This document shows, in pieces, positions 51,721-62,500 of a DNA stretch of 64,000 bases. Every line of letters begins with the position of its first letter. Position 1 is the first letter of the stretch. The stretch lies in assembly GCA_003254885.1 (NCBI GenBank), contig QANT01008592.1, forward strand, positions 71,933-135,932. The letters are read 5' to 3'. Source of the DNA: Purshia tridentata. Taxonomy: Eukaryota > Streptophyta > Magnoliopsida > Rosales > Rosaceae. Below the pieces are notes generated by a model. That model did not search any database. It saw only the letters and a program-made list of their open reading frames with translations, and was not told the origin of the DNA. The translations under genes were made by a program, and so were the position numbers.

Positions 51721-51835
51721 GGGGTTCGAGCAGGGCCATATTTGAAGGCACAGGTAAGAACTAAGAAGTCATTCATTCTTAGTAAAGTTCAGTAGCTCCT
51801 CTGCCTCCCTCAGAATCTAAGCCACCCCCCAAAAA

Positions 51836-52258
51836 ATGCAAAACAAGGCAACAGTGGAAGCACTGTACAAGGCATTGGCCCAAGGCCATACAGAGACAGT
51901 GGCAAAGCTTCTGGCCAGTGACCTTGAATGGTGGTTCCATGGGCCTCCACAGTGCCAGCATATGATGCGCGTGCTCACAGGGGAGTCCACCCACACTGAC
52001 TTCAGGTTCGAGCCCAGAAGCATCACAGAGGTTGGTGACTACTGTGTCATTGCTGAGGGCTGGGAAGGTGCACAGGCTTATTGGATACACGTGTGGACTC
52101 TCAAAGAGGGTGTGATTACCCAGTTCAGGGAGTACTTTAACACGTGGCTCACTGTCAGGGATCTCAAGCCACCTGGTTGGGAAAGCTTCACTGTGTGGCA
52201 GAGCATGCCAAGAGACCTGTTCCGCAGATCGTTGCCAAGCCTTCTGCTAGCTATTTAG
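51836..52258 (+). CDS. Wound-induced protein 1-like (WUN1/SAG20), NTF2-like fold
   Basis: Small soluble protein of the SnoaL/NTF2-like superfamily, induced by wounding and senescence in potato (WUN1) and Arabidopsis (SAG20/WI12); biochemical function unknown. A single coding exon of 140 aa. It begins with the helix NKATVEALYKALAQGHTETV. The cone-shaped fold is then marked by LASDLEWWFHGPPQCQHMMRVLTG and the beta strands YCVIAEGW, YWIHVWTLKEGVITQFREYF and NTWLTV. The family tail WQSMPRDLFRRSLPSLLLAI is present. The start is the first ATG after a duplicated promoter, and a CAG acceptor at 51811-51813 after a pyrimidine tract suggests a small 5' UTR intron. It converges with the PLAC8 gene. Confidence 0.92.
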   Translation: MQNKATVEALYKALAQGHTETVAKLLASDLEWWFHGPPQCQHMMRVLTGESTHTDFRFEPRSITEVGDYCVIAEGWEGAQAYWIHVWTLKEGVITQFREYFNTWLTVRDLKPPGWESFTVWQSMPRDLFRRSLPSLLLAI

Positions 52259-53282
52259 ATTTTAGACTAATGTTGTTTGTGGTTTGTTGGGTGCCTTCAG
52301 AAGTTAAGAGCTCCGTACAACTTGTTAATTAGCAAGCATATAAGATAATAATATGAGAAAAGAAAAAAAAAGGGGGGGGTACTTCGGGTTTGAAGCTAGT
52401 TTGGAACAATCCGTGATGCAATGGTTTATAAGTTAAAATGGAACTAGTAATAAAGATTAAACCCAAATGTACAATTATTTGCTTGTTTGAAAAATTGTTG
52501 ATTTCTTGCTTTCTCATCATCACCTAATGAAAGGAGGTGAGACCCATCTGGGAACTTGAGTCTAGTCCCTAAAGCAAATAGGCTGCATAGGCACCACCAC
52601 TACACCTCAAAACCAGTACTCCAGCTGGTCTACAACTTATTTCCAGAACTTGATTTTATGAACGAAATTTTGGTGATGTTAGCCCTATGCATTTATATTA
52701 TGTGTGGTCAAGAAGATATAAAAGTTACATGATCGACAATACAAACAATGACATTGACACCAAATGTGAGCATAAGACCATAGGTCCTTATACTCACCCT
52801 GCATCCTCTGCTGTCCAACGTTGCTAAACATATTCACATCTTTATTGCAAAAACCACTTCAGCAAAGATTTCCTTAATATCTTCTTCTGGAGCATTATTT
52901 AAGGGAAATAACATGTTATCTATTGATTTCAAAGGGTAGGAAACATGAGCAATTCATGAGCTTCAGTAAATTTCCAGGGAAAAACAACCATAGATTATAA
53001 ACATCAATTTGTAAGTAAAAAGAAACTCAGCATATTGATAACAATCATACATTAGAAATGATTATATGAATACTTTTGCACATTATGATACTACTGCTGC
53101 AAGCCTGCAACTACTACTATCAACATTTTGGGGTTAACATTATAGTGGCTATGAAATCTCACTCAACCTGAAGGACTCATTACATACTAGAGGATACATG
53201 GAAGTATACATGAAGATGAAAAAAAATTGAATTTATCAAACTGACATTAACTATTATTATTTATATTATCTGCACCAAGAAG
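52259..53282. other. Intergenic between convergent genes
   Basis: Shared 3' flank of the WUN1-like and PLAC8 genes. No gene or RNA is seen. Confidence 0.5.
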
Positions 53283-54848
53283 CTATAATGTCTGCCGTCT
53301 TCCAAGAGCTTCAATATTAATTCGTTCTTTTTTATGATTTTGGTTGATATTTTCTTCTCTCTGTATGATGGATGGAACAGGCGGCTTCATGAAAACGTCT
53401 GTAACTTTCTCTTCAACTTTGGGAAGCTGTCTGTCTTGAAAATGATAATATTTTTGAAGTATGCTTGGACTTGGGGAGCTTTCAAGCAGAGAAGTTGGGG
53501 TAAATCTATATTGAACATTTCCACTTTCACGTGGTAAAGGGGGTAGTGCAGGCTGGTCATGCTTATTCATTTGCTTCCTCCAGAATTCATCTTCCACTAT
53601 GTCATAGAAATCAGCTGTCCTAACTTCCTGGGCAAGAGAGCAACAGCAACAAAAAAGCCACTGTGCACAATCAGTCACTGCAGGCTTTCCACAACATAAG
53701 TCATTTGCTGGTAAGTTGAATCTCTTCCTCATTTGGGTTCTCCAGAAGCCACCATACAGTAAACCAAACAAACAGAGAACAATGCCTGTTACTCTCAAAG
53801 CTTCCCTGGCAATGTCGTTCTCAATATTGATGGCAGCCAAACTGAAGATCCAAAATGGGGCTGTGCAAAAGAGGAGAAAAGTTGCAATATGAACATACAT
53901 ATTACCAAATCCGAGCCTTTGCATATTCCACCCGAAAACACAAAAGCTGCAGAAAAGAGAAACATAAGCTATAGCAGTATCATCCTGAAAATCAAATAAA
54001 CCACCTCTCCATTTAGGTGCATACTCAGCAATCCTTTGCTCATTTCTAGATGCAAATGAAAAACTCCTCTCAAATGACTTCACCATTGAGTGGCTCGGCT
54101 GACTTGTGCTATTGGTCATGAGAATATGATCTTGTGCTTCGTTGTCAACTTCATACTCCTTCCCAAGGGGGCTAACAATGGAGTACACACCCGCAATTGC
54201 AGGAGCAACAATTGCAACTGAGAGGCAGATACCAACACCCGCAGCCGGTCGCTCAGATCTTTTGTATCCCAAGTTAAGCCCACATAAGGCATACTGAGCA
54301 AAGCAATTCACATGAAGTAACACAACAACCACCATAATGTGCACCGATTCATGGGGCTTGTAAGTGCCATTCTTAGAGTACACTTTTCTGAGCAATGAGA
54401 CATCCTTTGGCTTCCATCTCAACAGAAGTACAAGGTGGTAAATCCTCTTCGGATGTTGGTAAAGACACATGAGAGTAAAGAGAGCATTGAGAATTTGATT
54501 GTTGATCTCAAACCAGGAATTTCTCTGCGACTTCTCGGTAAGGACACTGTTTAACATTCCTGTCATCACAAGAAAAAGAATTGCTCCCGAGACAGCAACA
54601 CAACTTATCCATAAAAGGAGGGCCATATTCAGAGGATTCTTGATCCACTTCTTGCAGATTTTACTCATGGATGCCCAATCAATCTTCTTAGAAAGAATCC
54701 CATTTAAACATTCTCCAAAACCATGGCTGGTTGAAGAAGGTACAGAAGGTGAGATTTCATCACTCCTTTGATTTTCATCACTAACCAAGCCGTCCCTTTT
54801 GTGATGTTGAAATTTAAAGCACATTGTTGGCATTAGCCTCTTAACCAT
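53283..54848 (-). CDS. PLAC8 / DUF2985 multi-span membrane protein
   Basis: A single coding exon of 521 aa. The N-terminal 60 residues are hydrophilic. Several hydrophobic spans follow: about 73-98 (LLLWISCVAVSGAILFLV), 170-192 (HIMVVVVLLHVNCFAQYALC), 202-228, and three more between about 295 and 390. This is the DUF2985 region. The PLAC8 Cys-rich motif comes next (CCGKPAVTDC then LFCCCCSLAQEVRT). A Pro/Ser-rich cytosolic tail ends the protein. PLAC8 proteins in plants include fruit-weight and cadmium-resistance regulators; the DUF2985-PLAC8 fusion type has no settled role. A donor-like site near 55368 and an acceptor near 54901 suggest a 5' UTR intron upstream of the start (inference). As I recall, the Arabidopsis relative At3g10980 also lies beside SAG20. 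Confidence 0.9.
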   Translation of the reverse strand: MVKRLMPTMCFKFQHHKRDGLVSDENQRSDEISPSVPSSTSHGFGECLNGILSKKIDWASMSKICKKWIKNPLNMALLLWISCVAVSGAILFLVMTGMLNSVLTEKSQRNSWFEINNQILNALFTLMCLYQHPKRIYHLVLLLRWKPKDVSLLRKVYSKNGTYKPHESVHIMVVVVLLHVNCFAQYALCGLNLGYKRSERPAAGVGICLSVAIVAPAIAGVYSIVSPLGKEYEVDNEAQDHILMTNSTSQPSHSMVKSFERSFSFASRNEQRIAEYAPKWRGGLFDFQDDTAIAYVSLFCSFCVFGWNMQRLGFGNMYVHIATFLLFCTAPFWIFSLAAINIENDIAREALRVTGIVLCLFGLLYGGFWRTQMRKRFNLPANDLCCGKPAVTDCAQWLFCCCCSLAQEVRTADFYDIVEDEFWRKQMNKHDQPALPPLPRESGNVQYRFTPTSLLESSPSPSILQKYYHFQDRQLPKVEEKVTDVFMKPPVPSIIQREENINQNHKKERINIEALGRRQTL

Positions 54849-56513
54849 CTTGGTGGCACTTGAAGTAAATTCTTCATGTTATGCGACCACCATCAATAGC
54901 TGGAGTCAGCCAAAAGTAAAATTTCTTTAATCAATCTCTTGCATTCTGAAAGTTTTAAAATTCAAAATTAAAAAAGCAACAACCAAATGCCCGGGTCTAC
55001 ACCGGGATGCTCATTAGTCATTACTGAAGTTCATAAAGCTAAGCATTCTGACATTTTTTACATCATCATCTTTTACACATTGGATAATTCAGATTGTAAC
55101 CTTTCACCAAAAGTCATAGATACAAGTCATAAACATAACATGAAACCAGCTAATCCTGGAAACTCCAATAATAATAATAATATCTGAAGATCAGTCCAAG
55201 AAGCTGATGAGAAATAAAAAAAAGACAAAGGGCAGGAAAAAACAGAGAGATAGAGAGAGGAGGCCATTTTTGAGTCCACAGCTAAACTGAATTCCTGACA
55301 CAACTTACAAGCAGTTCAACTATCACAAAAAATACTAAAGAAAGTGATAAGAACAACATCACTTACATTTGTTGAGTTCAATATATGACAGAAGCAATCA
55401 CAAGGCAACACAGCCTTACTACTATAGAAGCAATGGTGAACCAACATTTAACATTCAGAATAGAGAAAATTATACCTATGGGTCTCGCTGTGGCTGGCTT
55501 ATGAGAGAAGAAGACATATGATATGAACATAAGATAATTGTTCAGTTTGTTGTTTGCCTTCACCAGGTCTTTCAAACTAGTGGGTCTTTTTCAGGCATCA
55601 GCCAGTGACATATGTCAACCGTCCAAAAGAAAGAAAAGGATATAAAGCCAAAAAGAAAAAACTTTGTAAAAAGCAAGCAATAGTTTCTTTTTATTTTCCT
55701 TGATATTTTTTAAATTTTAATCACGATTCACGCATGAGAACAACGGTACTCCCGCGCATGACCTTAGATTTGTCCCTGTTCTTGGTACATTCCGGGTCCA
55801 CATAACACGCGGGACCCACATAAATTGGGCTTGATGGGCTCACTCGCAAGTCCAAACTTGACGTTTTCTACCCCATCTTTTTAGATGGTTAACAGCTTAC
55901 CTGCTACGTGTCTCTTACTAACTTGACGTGGAATCACTTTTATACAAATGACAATATCTTATAAAGTTAAGTCCCTGTTCTTGGTACATTCCGGGTCCAC
56001 ATAACCCGCGGGACCCACATAAATTGGGCTTGATGGGCTCACTCGCAAGTCCAAACTTGACGTTTTCTACCCAATCTTTTTAGATGGTTAACAGCTTACC
56101 TGCTACGTGTCTCTTACTAACTTGACGTGGAAGCACTTTTATACAAATGACAATATCTTATAAAGTTATAAGTTAAAATAAATAAAGTTAAATTTCTTGG
56201 CCTAAAAAAAAAAAGTTAAATTAAAAATTAAAAATTTCGAATAATATAAAGCACCATCTAGAACTAACGGTTTGTCTGATTTTGGTGAAATTGTGCTGCT
56301 TTATTGACCTTACTCTTGGCCAAAAAAAAAGTTATTGACCTTTTTTTTTTTGACCAAGAAAAGAAAAAAAGTTATTGACCTTACAGACATGGGAATGTCA
56401 TGTGCTTAATACATTACATAAATTACAAACAACAATATTGACTGAGCAGATACACATGCCCCTAAAACGAGTTTAGGAAGACAACAATGGAGATATTGTC
56501 GATAGTAAGAACT
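54849..56513. other. PLAC8 upstream region
   Basis: Likely 5' UTR (perhaps with an intron) and promoter of the PLAC8 gene, including the 199-bp tandem duplication at 55772-56169. The 3' flank of the ligase gene follows. Short T/A-rich repeats of AGTTATTGACCTT lie near 56300-56385. No further gene is seen. Confidence 0.5.
55772..56169. repeat. Young 199-bp tandem duplication upstream of PLAC8 gene
   Basis: Copies 55772-55970 and 55971-56169 are identical except for about three or four substitutions (such as ACACGCGGG versus ACCCGCGGG). Each contains TTGACGTGG and TGGGCT-type elements that resemble bZIP/W-box and TCP-site cores. It lies 0.9-1.3 kb upstream of the PLAC8 start codon. Confidence 0.93.
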
Positions 56514-59500
56514 TTATATGGACCTCTCTGATGCCAAATCAAGCAGTGTACGAAAGAACTGGTGAGGATACATAGGTGGTTCCTCTGCTAGTGCCTGAGA
56601 ATTGAGATGTACAAGCAAAGGTCTAACCAGTTAGAATTTACTAGTAAGTGGCGATCTCATTTGGTTTTTATGAGTTGCATCATATGAAATACAAATTCCA
56701 AATTTCCTTGATAATTTTGAAATACCGACCGATTCTATTTCCATTACAAGTTCAGAACAAGTATTATTGGATGCTTATGAATTCGTGCAGAAAGAAAAAA
56801 AAATTCATGCAGAAATAAAATACCTGATGAATCAGAACAGTGGAAGGCGTCATTCCAGGCACCGTATTGACCTCAATTACCAACACCTTCAGAAAATGAA
56901 ATTCACAATGAAATAAAAATGAGTTAAGATATAATACACACTTTTTTAAATAGTCCTCCAAACAACAATCAGTTCAACAAAGAAACAAGAATAATGTATC
57001 AACACAGAGATTAATAGAAGCTAGCGAATATTATATGGAAAAAAACATGAATATATATATATATATATTTAAAAAAAACCACTCGGTTGTGGCCAGGTTT
57101 CACGGAAGAAAACTAGGTATATTCAGTCCAGAACGAAAAAGCCATAATATAAGCTTAAACCTTGCTCATGGTTCAGCATAAAAAGAGAGATCCATGTCCA
57201 AGAAAATCATACCTCTCCACTATCCACATTGACAAATGCATCAATTCGTGAAAAGCCTTCCAGTTCAAGAGTGTTCGCAATTATTTCAATATTTCGTTTA
57301 CATCTCTGCAAGGTGTCATTGCTGATTTAAAGAGGGGAAAAGGACATTAGAACAATGATTCCAATATAAAAAGTGTAAAAATGAAAGATCTAATAAGCAC
57401 AATAAGCAACCTAGTGAGGAAGTTGCATTCTAGGTGAAATCAGTGTCACCTTAGAATAATGTCTGAGAAAGTGAGAATGATACTGAAACATAATATTAAA
57501 ATCTTATTCCTCTCTAAAAAAAAGTCTCTTAACAACAGAAAAATCATTTCCTGAAAATAAAGGTTCTTGACAAACCTAATAATTGATGATGGAGGTGGAG
57601 TAAGATTGATGCCAGTCCCACCTGCCAATGCAAGTAATTTATCATTAATGGCATGTCAGCAGAAAACTTGAAAAAATGACAAAACCTGTAAACAATGGGA
57701 CAAAGAATAACAACAAAAGCTTACCTTGAAATTTCTCCTCAAGTGATAAAATATCACCACTCTCCTTGACAGTGATACTAGGACTCAATGAGTGCATTGA
57801 TCCTTGTTTTCCAATAACACCAACAGTTATTTCAACCCATCTACTCTGTCCATTCCACATGAGGTGATGTCCATTTTCATTTCTGGATTTAGATGAAACA
57901 ATTATATCATCGGTATCGATAAAAGGTTCGAAGATTATGAGATCTGGAGGGGGGTTTGGCATCTCAATCATTCCATGTGCCTACATAATAAAAGTCAAGA
58001 TCAAAACTTGAAAATGGTAATACGGTTTCCGGTAAAATGGCTAAATGAAAATATATATATATATATATAAAATTTGTATCTTTCACACTAATATGAATAA
58101 TCACCTACTCATCCCAGATGGAGATGTTAACTTCCATTGCAATACACCAGCTAGTGAAGAAGAGTGACAAACAAACAGCAATGATTTCCAATGACTAAGG
58201 ACATCACAGGGCTTAAGAATTGTTGGAGGAACCCAGAGAACAGAAGAACTGTTGAATTACCATAGATCTCATTCACCTTAACAAATACTTGAAGGCACCC
58301 ATGTGAAATTTCATACTGCCTAAGGAACATGCTACATTCTACTTTCTCATTTTCAATGGTCAGATTTAAAACGAAAACTGCGCAATGTTTTTTAAGAAAG
58401 AAAGAAAATTGAGTAGTGAGTCTAGTGACTGTTGAGTAACACTACTGTTACATTTCATATTTTAAGAAAAAGAAGTTAAAGAACATTTGTACCAATTATG
58501 CCCGTAATGAGATGCCAAGAAGAGATAACAGGCCATGCCTTGAAAATCAATAATTAAAACAATTTTATACCTTTGACAAACTATTAGGAGGAATTTGAAG
58601 AAGACAGTCTTCCAGTGCTTTTACATACACTGAAAGGTCTTCTACACAGCTGCATGCACAAAAAATTGGACCAGAACATCAGAACTCCATTGCAGACAAA
58701 GGAATCATGATATTGGGTACATAAAAAGTTTGCTAGTATAACTACCATTGATCAGCACATGAAAAACAAGAATAAAACATGGATAAACCTACCATAACCT
58801 TGCAACCCCAGTGGAGCATCCATCTCTTGCCGGTTTAACACATAATGTTTTACACTGAAGCTTTGAGGTCAAGTCATGCCACACATTTGGTATTGGTGTA
58901 CTAAGGAGATTCTCTCTTCTCCTCAAATCTTTGTTTATAGTAAGCACTCCCAAGTTTGACAACTGTTCATTACAAAATATCACAATGCTGTGTTAGGGAG
59001 CAAACAATTCGTCTTCTTGAACATGTACTTATAAATTAATATTAAGCACAAAAAATATCAAGAAAGCCCAATTCGTCTTCTTGGACATTTACTTATAAAT
59101 TAATTAACATACATGTTTAAGAGCAAGAGATGTTGCAACTTTGTCCATACAAATCTTGGAAGCCATCACACCAGGACCTTTAATTAAAAAATAAAACGTG
59201 GTCAACAATGGAAACCAAGATAGAAGGGTCCTCGTAAAAGTGTTTATTAGAATAAACCTGTATGTGGAATCCCTTCAGCCTCCAACAAAGACTGAAGTGT
59301 ACCATCTTCACCAATGCCTCCATGCACTATAAATAACATTAGATAAACCTCGTAAGAACAGTTGCTGAAGTGTACCATCTTCACCAATGAAATAAGTACT
59401 TTAAAATTTTGATGTTTTGGATCTTCTGATCTCTAAGAACAGTTGCTAGAGCCTGGTCACACTCTTATAAGTTATTCTAGATTCTTACCAATAGTGGTCA

Positions 59501-62500
59501 CAAAAATGCCGAGTTACAAACATAAAAACCAATAAAATCAATTAAAAGTCATACCCCTAATAACTGAGAGAACCATTTGAAACTATTATGTTAGTAGTTA
59601 AAGCACCCTACAATTTTTCCATGCCAAGTCCTTCGATAACAAATTCAGAACCCAATGATTTTGTACTGATTTACACAGTGAAATGTGTCAACACATTCTC
59701 CTCTGCGTCTAGCTCTCAAACCCACTGCTCTGTCTCTTTCTCTATGTCTCTGTGTCTCTGTCTCTCTCTCTCTCTGTGTCTCTGTGTCTCTGTCTCTGTC
59801 TCTCTCTCTGTGTCTCTCTGTCTCTCTGAGTCTCTCTCTGTCTCTCGGTCTGTCTGTCTGTCTGTCTCTCAAGAGTTTCCTTGTTAATTGTGTTATATTT
59901 TACAGACATAATGAAGAAAATTCAATGCTAATATTCAATCACTAGCAGATAATGGTTGACAAAGAAAACCTGCAATAAAAACTGTTGCCTGATTTTCCTT
60001 GGCTAGCTTGATCCACTGTTCAATAGTAAACTTTACAGGCGGCTCATCAGTAATGTCAAATCCTGTAAACCAAGAATGTTTCTTGAAGCCTTCCATAAGA
60101 TCATGAATAACTCTGTTCCGTAGCTGAGATGTAAGAGCAATTCGGTCTGGCTCAATTGCCTCTATGCATGCAGAAAGAACTTCCTCCGTGGTGTGTCTTA
60201 GCACAAGAGAATAACTGATCATGAAGAAAACAAATCAAATTGTATGAAGCAAGAGAGTATTGGGGAAGAGGGGCCCTGTCTATTATATCCACATGCTTTA
60301 CATTTAAAATTGGTGAAACATATGTCATAAGCTCCATATGCTATGGAGCTTCATTCTGACCCTAAAACATTTTAATGCATCAATGCTCTTTTGCACTGTA
60401 TTGTTACTTTTTAAGATACCTTGATTTCAAGGTATTTATCTGCATAACAATTGGTACGGAAATAAATAACTCAAAATGCTGAAGGACCTTCTATAACATA
60501 ATATGTGTTGGGCACTAGTCTCCCATTGATTGAGCTAAGTTTCTAATAAAGTTTAATATAGTTATTGGGTCTCTCCACCTAACAGCTTAAGATTTTACAA
60601 CATATATTCATTAACATGCACGTAAAAGCAGATGGAGAAGGTTATTTCAAGAAAATAATTTTTCACAATTTTTTCAAAATGATTCACAGATTTGCCGAGG
60701 GATCACTACAACGGTTAAACAAGACAATATCTCTAATGTTCTACACCATTATCATTTCTGGTTCTACTTCTAATAAATTAGTAAACGTTCAAAAGAGAAG
60801 TGGAAAGCCCACATTAAGATAATATGCATGAATTACTCTGACAAATAGAACTGATCTTCAATTTTCCCACACCCACCACCCAGAGAGAGACAGAGGGACT
60901 TACGGTAATGACCAAACTATTCTGGAACTCGCATCAACTTCGCTTTTGTCCATATCCATACTAGATGAATATGCAGTGTTGGGGGCAAGCAAACATGGAG
61001 TTACTTCAAGCTGTAGCCAACAAGATTGTCAATCTCAGACAATGCCTTTCATGCACTTAGTTTAAATAAAAAAGTACAATAAATTTTGGTCATTAATTAT
61101 GTACACTGAAGATAGTTTCAAGAGAACTTGAAAAAGGAGCTGATGAAATTCTTCAAACACAGCATCATAACTTTGATGAAATTTTCCTCTTCTAAAGGAA
61201 AAAAAAATAAAAAAAATAGAGATTTTGAATGAGTATAAAAGCTTATACATATATTTAACTCATGCTTATGCATTCATCACCATGGAAAAATTCAAACTAG
61301 GATATAAATCCCGCTCCCCCACCCTGAAAATTCCCATGCATCATCTTGAAAATTTAATCAGTGTTCCCCCTCTGAAGATATCATATCACACTGCAACATT
61401 AGCATATCCAAACCATTAAGCATATTGTAAACTCGAAAACCAAGGTCCTCCTGAATTGGATGCTTACATCGTCAAAAGCTTGCAGATTGAGCCAAACATT
61501 TGTTCCGCTCATAAGAGATACTTGCCTCTCTGATGTGTCTCCTCCAAAAATAACAAAAACTTTGTGAATTCCTTCGTGATTGCGAACTGTTTCATTAAGC
61601 AGTGAGGATTTTGATCTTCTAGGCAAATGACCTGATACACTACCAAGTGATGCAAGATTCGGAAACCGCAAGCAAGCATGATAAATTATGCTCCGAAGGA
61701 TATTTGAATGAGAAAACCCAACCTGGATCCAAAACGGGGGTTTTGAGGCAAGGAGAGTGGCAACAAATAGAAGCTATAATGACTTCATTACAACACAACT
61801 AAAATCAGAAGTACCTTTGAGGCTTGCTGAAATAAAAAGCTGGTCTGCTCCATTCCACTAATCTGATGAGTTAAATAAAGATAGCATGAAAATTTAAGAA
61901 GACCAACACCTAGAACACCTATCATTCAGATTATTAGACAACCTGCTTACCAGGTTAATGTCACTATATAATACCGTACCCATCTCAGTCCTTCCAAATT
62001 TTGTATCTGATGATGACGGTAGATGAACAAAATTAGGCAGAAACCAGCCATCGATTCGAGCAAAGTCACGAAGGCCAAGCTTTTGGAATAACTGAGATGC
62101 CCCTCCTCGAATACTTTCGATGACATCAATAGGAAAACGAGGTGGAGTATGATAAGCAACCTGTATGGCATGCACAGACTGAAAATTAGAACAAAATGGC
62201 ACAAGACTCAAGAGAAATTTATAACACATCACACACTAGAAGTCAAATAATAAACCAATAAACCCTTTGTGAAGTCCACTACTGGTCTACCTGCTGTGTC
62301 GGAAGATATTTCCTTCGATAGTTGAAAATTGCATCCTTCTCTCTAACATCAGCACTTCCAAGAAATTGAAGTTCCACCTGGACATTTTAAGGAATAATAT
62401 TAATCCAAATATTCAATATACAATAGTACTAATATATCTACATACCTATACCTACATCTTTTCTACATGGTGAAGGTGATGTCCGCTATACTTCAACCAG

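Larger units (their letters stand above)
51403..51792 (+). repeat. Tandem duplication of the WUN1-like core promoter
   Basis: Copy 1 (51403-51607, 205 bp) and copy 2 (51608-51792, 185 bp) are near-identical. Copy 1 has an extra internal 20-21 bp repeat (near 51479-51521), and a few bases differ near the 3' end. Each copy carries a TATA box and, about 35 bp further on, a strong splice-donor-like CAG/GTAAGA. Confidence 0.93.

Noticed and set aside
59588-59945. Ser/Leu/Cys-rich frames (and Arg/Glu-rich on the other strand)
   Set aside because: Products of the CT/GT low-complexity tract inside a ligase intron.
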